The position numbers were made by a program, and so were the translations under genes. Shown piece by piece: positions 59,566 through 64,000 of a DNA stretch of 64,000 nucleotides. The notes under the pieces are model-generated. The model was not told where the DNA came from. It was given only the letters and a program-made list of their open reading frames with translations, and searched no databases. The stretch is from assembly GCA_003117195.1 (NCBI GenBank), contig BDSI01000152.1, positions 193,501-257,500 of the forward strand, read 5' to 3'. The first letter of the stretch is position 1. Every line of letters begins with the position of its first letter. This stretch comes from Eudorina sp. 2006-703-Eu-15 (lineage: Eukaryota; Chlorophyta; Chlorophyceae; Chlamydomonadales; Volvocaceae).

Positions 59566-62006
59566 CGGACAGTGACGTGGCTGCAGCCTGCGGTGCTGGC
59601 ACTGGGTTTGGCCTGCGGTGCTGGCACCAGCTCCTGGGCCCCTGGAGCGAGGTGCAGTGCCACCCCCTCAGTCATGGCCACGGCGCCCTGCCACTGGTAC
59701 ACTACACAGTCTGCGAAACCCGCCGCCGTCTCACAGCTGCACGCCTGGCTTTGGGAGACCATGGCCCAGGACCCCTGACGCCCGCTGCGTGGCCTACACT
59801 CCCGGGTAATCGCAGTGCACTCACAGTCCTGGAGGAGGAATGGAGACGGCAGCATGCAGCCAACCGGGCCCCCAGCCATAGCAGCTGGTTCAGGATGCAC
59901 CCAGTCCAGCCTGCAGCCTGGATGCGGCCACGTTGCAACCCACTCTCCCCGTTCACAGCCAGTGTCACTCAGCTGCCGGCAACTCAGCGGCGTCCTCACA
60001 GCCGGGGGACCCAGGGGCAGGCCCCTCGACAGCTGGGCCATCTACCTTCATCAACCACCACCCCGCAGGGCCGCTGCAAGGGAGCCCGCCGGACCTACCA
60101 GATCAGCTGGCCCCTGTGGACCCACCCGCCCCGCCGGACCCACCTGACCTGCCAGACCCACCTGACCCGCCTGCACCGCCAGACCCGCCGGGCTTGGGTG
60201 CACCCACGGCGGCCCAGAAGCACAAGACCTGGCAGCGGCTGTGGGACAGCCCGGCCAGCAACCGGGCCAAGGCCCTGGTGTGGCGGCTGCACCATGCACG
60301 GCTCCCATGCGGCCTATACCTAGCAACCAAAGGCCGGCCAGACCGCGCCGCCTGCAGCCACCCACCCTGCCAACAGCCACAGCAGCAGCCACAGCAGCAG
60401 CCACAGCAGCAGCAGCCACGGCGATGGCGGCCAGAACCGTGCCTGGACAGCTTGACCCACATCTTTGTGGCCTGCCCGGCGTACCAGGGTGCTCGTGAGT
60501 GGCTGGTGGCTCTCTGGGGGGCCATCACCGGGGGGCCCGGCCCCCAATGATGAGCGTTGAACTGCTGCTGGGAGACTGGGCCGCCGCCTGGGGCCAGTAC
60601 CCAACCAGCCCGGGCCTGCAAACCCTCTGGACCGCCCTTCGGGCCACCTGGCTGTGGGCCGTCTGGTGCCACCACCAAGCCGCTGACACCGAGCCCTGCC
60701 CCTCTGAAGCGGTCGTCACCCAGGTGGTCAGCGAGCTCCAACGGCTCATGTGGGCGCATTTCCGGATGGCAGCGTTGCCCGACGACACCATGGCTGGCTT
60801 GCCACTCTCACACATCACCGCCCAGCTGAAGACAGCTCCGCTGGACGCCTTCGAAGCCTCGTGGGCGCATGACGGTGTCCTGTGCTCTGTCGAGCGTGCC
60901 GAAGGGCAGGCACCCAGGCTGCGGGTCCAGCTGTCCCTGGCCCACCCTGTGCCAGCCCCACAGGCTGCCGCCACAGTAATGTCAGATTAGTTTCAGCTCG
61001 CAGCTACAGCTACAGCATCAGCTCAGCCCAGCTCAGGGGGGTTTGTTGTGTGAGCCGTTTCCGGTTTGTGTAGGGCAGTAGTGAAAGGGGGTTTCAGTTC
61101 GGCTTTGTGTGGGGGCCTCGAGGGTGCTGGGGTCTAGGGGGGCCAGTGTTGTAGGGGTGAGGGCCTCCAGGGTTGGGTTGGCGAGGGAGGGGTGTGCCTG
61201 CTTGCTGCGCCCCGCAGGGTACCAGCCCTAGACGTTTCCCTTGCTCGTGGCGTGCTCGTGCTCTGCCGGGCCGGCGTCTGTTGGCGTGGCTGGTGGAGCG
61301 GCGCCCTGTTGTGCGGCCCTGCGGTGTGCTCGTGCTCGAGACCCTACCGAGCGGCACCCGGGTTCAGCCGTGACGTGCTTGGCGCCTTGGTGTGCTCGTG
61401 CCCTGGCCTCCTGTGCCTTGGGCGGCACCTCGTTGCTTTTGGGTTCGTGCGAGCCTGGGGGTCTGTTTTTGGGGGGTGGGGGTTTGGGTTCCTTCGGTTG
61501 GGCGGTCTGGTGTGTCTCCTTCTGTTGGGAGTTCCGGTGTTCCCTTGGGCTGCTGCAGGTTGTTGCTTCCGTTTGTTTGCTTTGTGTCTTCTGTGGCTGC
61601 TGCAGTTGGGTGTTGCCCTGCTTCTTTGGGTAGTGTTTGCCTCGTTGCTGTGTTCTGGTTTTGTAGCTGTTTTTCTTTTCTTTTTTTTTGTCTTTTGTTG
61701 TTTGTTGGTGGGTGGGTCGTCTTTGGCCTTCCGTCTCGCCTGTTGGCCTGGAGTAGGAGGTGCGGCCTTGTTGTGCCGTTTTGCCGCTTTGGGAGCTTTT
61801 CTCTCCCTCTGCCGCCCTGTCCCTGTCCCCGTCCTGTCTGTGAGGTTGGCGTTGCTTGGTTCCCTTTCCTTCTGGTTGGTGCCTCTGGGGCTCGGTTGCG
61901 GTGTGGTGGTCTTTGCTTGCCGTCTGGCCTTCTTCCCGGCTTGCTGCTTGGTCTGCTTCCGTCCCTTTGTCCTTGTAACGTCCCTCTCAGAAAAAAAAAA
62001 AAAAAA
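59566..62006 (+). mobile_element. LINE C: L1-type fragment with degraded ORF, 3' UTR and poly(A)
   Basis: Coding sequence in three frames: about 59700-59870 (RRRLTAARLALGDHG...), 59933-60550 (KTWQRLWDSPASNRAKALVW, then zinc-binding CSHPPCQ...DSLTHIFVACP) and 60499-60990 (after a lost C near 60545 compared with LINE A). Stop at 60988-60990, then the usual 1-kb 3' UTR and A16 at 61991-62006. It is better preserved upstream than LINE A and shows the zf-RVT-type domain in full: WRLHHARLPCGLYLATKG...C..P.C...H..AC. Frameshifts make it non-functional. Confidence 0.85.
60499..60990 (+). pseudogene. End of LINE C ORF2, downstream of a frameshift
   Basis: Reads MMSVELLLGDWAAAWGQYP through PQAAATVMSD. 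Joined to the frame at 59933-60550 only through a one-base shift: GGCCCCCAATG here against GGCCCCCCAATG at 57200-57211. Confidence 0.85.
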
Positions 62007-62015
62007 CAAAAAAAC

Positions 62016-62553
62016 TGGGTGGGCGAGGGACAGATGGACCCGCAGCTTGGGAGCCTGCCCTTCGGCACGCTCGACAGAGCACAGGACACCTTCATGCGCC
62101 CAAGAGGCTTCGAAGGCGTCCAGCGGAGCTGTCTTCAGCTGTGCGGTGATGTGTGTGAGTGGCAAACCAGCCATGGTGTCCTCGGGCAGCGCTGCCATCC
62201 GGAAGTGCGCCCACATGAGCCGCTGGAGTTCGCTGACCACCTGGGTGATGACAGCGTCGGAAGGGCAGGGCTCAGCGCCGGCCGCCTGGTGGTGACACCA
62301 GACGGCCCACAGCCAGGTGGCCCTCAGAGCAGTCCAGAGGGTTTGCAGACCCGGGCTGGTTGGGTACTGGTCCCAGGCGGCCGCCCAGTCGCCCAGCAGC
62401 AGCTCAACGCTTGTCATCGGGGGGCCGGGCCCCCCTGTGATTGCCCCCCAGAGGGCCGCGAGCCACTCGCGGGCGCCCGTGTACGCCGGGCAGGCCGCAA
62501 AGATGTGGGTCAAGCTGTCCAAGCACGGTTCCGGCCGCCGCCGCCTCTTAGCC

Positions 62554-62595
<42 letters not shown>

Positions 62596-62603
62596 GCCGT
62601 TGG
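62016..62603 (-). mobile_element. LINE E: inverted LINE ORF fragment
   Basis: Minus-strand reading from 62600 to 62018: a CTG-repeat stretch (Ala/Gln on translation), RRPEPCLDSLTHIFAACPAY, then VELLLGDWAAAWDQYP, ending at LSLAHP without the stop or 3' UTR. It faces the A-tail of LINE C. It is about 90% like the LINE A frame by eye. Confidence 0.85.
62556..62594. repeat. (CTG)n trinucleotide tract
   Basis: About 12 CTG units in LINE E. LINE A and LINE C have interrupted CAG-type repeats at the same place in the ORF, so this one has expanded or been made uniform. Confidence 0.9.
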
Positions 62604-62668
62604 TTTTTTTTTTTCTGAGAGGGACGTTACAAGGACAAAGGGACGGAAGCAGACCAAGCAGCAAGCCC
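62604..62668 (-). mobile_element. Tiny LINE 3' end (minus) with T-tract
   Basis: T11 followed by CTGAGAGGGACGTTACAAGG and about 35 further bases of the LINE 3' end, stopping at CAGCAAGCC. A strongly 5'-truncated copy, like that at 58922. Confidence 0.85.
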
Positions 62669-62769
62669 TCAACTGCAGGCTGTGCTGGCCGCCGTGCCTC
62701 CAGACTGGCACCAGCTCCTGCCAGGTGGCCTCCTCACCGCAGAACTTCCTGAAGCAGCAAATTGGCAAG
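62669..62769 (+). mobile_element. Short LINE ORF fragment (plus)
   Basis: Reads LQAVLAAVPPDWHQLLPGG and then LLTAELPEAANWQ. The first part matches 63883-63935. It is wedged between two minus-strand LINE tails. Confidence 0.8.
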
Positions 62770-63140
62770 TTTTTTTTTCTTTCTGAGAGGGACGTTACAA
62801 GGACAAAGGGACGGAAGCAGACCAAGCAGCAAGCCGGGAAGAAGGCCAGACGGCAAGCGAAGACCACCACACCGCAACCGAGCCCCAGAGGCACCAACCA
62901 GAAGGAAAGGGAACCAAGCAACGCCAACCTCACAGACAGGACCGGGACAGGGACAGGGCGGCAGAGGGAGAGAAAAGCTCCCAAAGCGGCAAAACGGCAC
63001 AACAAGGCCGCACCTCCTACTCCAGGCCACCAGGCGAGACGGAAGGCCAAAGACGACCCACCCACCAACAAACAACAAAAACAAAAAAAGAAAAGAAAAA
63101 CGGCTACTAAAACCAGAACACAGCAACGAGGCAAACACTG
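62770..63140 (-). mobile_element. LINE G: 3' UTR fragment (minus) with T-tract
   Basis: T9 at 62770-62778, TTCTGAGAGGGACG, then the LINE 3' UTR back to CAGCAACGAGGCAAACACTG at 63140. No ORF part. Directly followed by plus-strand LINE coding sequence. Confidence 0.88.
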
Positions 63141-63957
63141 ACACCACCCTGGCGGCCAACCTCTGCTACGCCAGCCGTATCCAACGGCTGATCAACATCG
63201 GGCAGGTGTGGCGGCGGCATGGCCTCAGCTTCGTCGGCAGGGTCCACGTGGCCAAGCAGGTATTGGGCAATGCCCTTGCCTTCCACTTCTCCTTTGTCCA
63301 GCCCTCCCCACCCCAGCTGGCAGCGCTGCGGAAGTGCATCGATGGCTTCACAGCCTGGTCGTTGCTGCCTGAAGATGCTACCCTGGTGTGCAATGGTCGT
63401 GCACTGCTGAAGCCGGATCCAGTGGTGGCATGCCAAGACCACGAGTGTGGCGGGGTTGGCCACATTGACCTTGACTCCTTCCTTGCAGCGCTGCATGGCA
63501 AGACCCTGGCGCAGTTAGCCCAACCAGGCCGGCAGCCCTGGAAGCTGATCATGCGCTCCCTCTTCGCTAACTGGGCCCCCCGGGGGACCGCCGGCTGGGG
63601 TTGGGTGTATGGGACGGTGGACCCACCGGCAAACCTGCCCCCGTACCTGGCCAGCCTGGTGACATCCTTCCGGGCCTCACAGCCCTGCCGGCTGCCTTAC
63701 CCTGAGGGCACTGACGCGCGGGCGCTGCTGCATGAGCCGCTGTACTACAATGCAGCCCTTCGGGACCCAGTGACAGGACAGCCGTTCCAGCCCCCCGGTA
63801 TGCCTGAGGGCGGACCCATCGACGCACCGTGCACCATGGCAGCCCTGCGTGCAGCCCCAGCCCTGGCCCAGCGTGACCCCCAACTGCAGGCTGTGCGGGC
63901 CGCCGTGCCTCCAGACTGGCACCAGCTCCTGCCAATACTTCAACGCTTCGCCACCAC
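63141..63957 (+). pseudogene. LINE H: L1-type ORF2 segment downstream of the RT domain, open to the window edge
   Basis: One open frame from 63140 to the window end: RIQRLINIGQVWRRHGLSFVG, RVHVAKQVLGNALAFHFSF, then GGVGHIDLDSFLAALHGKTL and PGRQPWKLIMRSLFANW. The LSFVGRVHVAKQVL block is the conserved region just after the reverse transcriptase in L1-clade LINEs of plants and algae. It ends at ILQRFATT and joins LINE 3' UTR sequence at about 63957, so the remainder of the ORF is missing. The RT domain would lie upstream but is replaced by LINE G. Confidence 0.82.
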
Positions 63958-64000
63958 CCTTTTCTCTCCCTCTGCCGCCCTGTCCCTGTCCCCGTCCTGT
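63958..64000 (+). mobile_element. Start of another LINE 3' UTR piece
   Basis: TTTTCTCTCCCTCTGCCGCC...TCCCCGTCCTGT equals 58456-58497. It continues past the window end. Confidence 0.8.

Noticed and set aside
61344..63134. 596-codon minus-strand frame
   Set aside because: A chance fusion of three LINE pieces (3' UTR, T-tract, ORF2 end, 3' UTR). Only the middle part (62016-62600) is real LINE coding sequence.

Overview
The window is nuclear DNA of a flagellated green alga, most likely a chlorophyte of the Chlamydomonadales type; I cannot name the genus. The grounds are an axonemal inner-arm dynein heavy chain split into about 69 short exons, introns ending mostly in (T)GCAG, a plastid-style riboflavin deaminase gene, L1-type LINEs, and a short interstitial TTTAGGG motif. 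There are no bacterial operon features, rRNA genes or CRISPR arrays.

Layout. Positions 1-49 hold the first codons of a divergent minus-strand gene that looks like a DeSI/PPPDE peptidase. Positions 392-1403 hold a compact five-exon pyrimidine deaminase gene (PYRD) of riboflavin synthesis. Positions 2343-3342 hold a dispersed repeat of unknown class. Three possible exons of uncertain ownership lie between 3573 and 5150. From about 5549 to 45424 one plus-strand gene fills 40 kb: a single-headed inner-arm dynein heavy chain, closest by eye to DNAH1. All exon joins keep phase and give about 4,421 residues: tail, linker, AAA1-AAA4, stalk and microtubule-binding domain, AAA5-AAA6, and C-terminal domain. 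Its introns carry a hAT-like miniature element, a perfect palindrome, a GGGTCC minisatellite, a (TTA)n tract and short SINE-like repeats.

From 45.4 kb to the end there is no recognisable host gene. The region is a nest of repeats. A GACC-type minisatellite is split by a LINE tail. An AT-rich satellite built on AAAGTTCAATATAC-like units is interrupted in turn by a second copy of the 2.3-kb repeat (itself carrying a hAT-like insertion), by SINE-like units, and by a well-preserved 3.7-kb pogo/Tc1-mariner-type transposon with matching terminal inverted repeats, TA flanks and a six-exon, 815-residue DDE transposase. From 57 kb to the end there is a mosaic of L1-like LINE pieces in both orientations, several placed tail to tail.

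How the parts relate: the two host genes are unrelated (plastid riboflavin synthesis and ciliary motility). The rest is mobile DNA. No novel multi-gene system was found. The strongest items are the pogo-type transposon, the nested hAT insertion, the GC-AG introns, the degenerate AAA2 P-loop of the dynein, and the single-domain PYRD.
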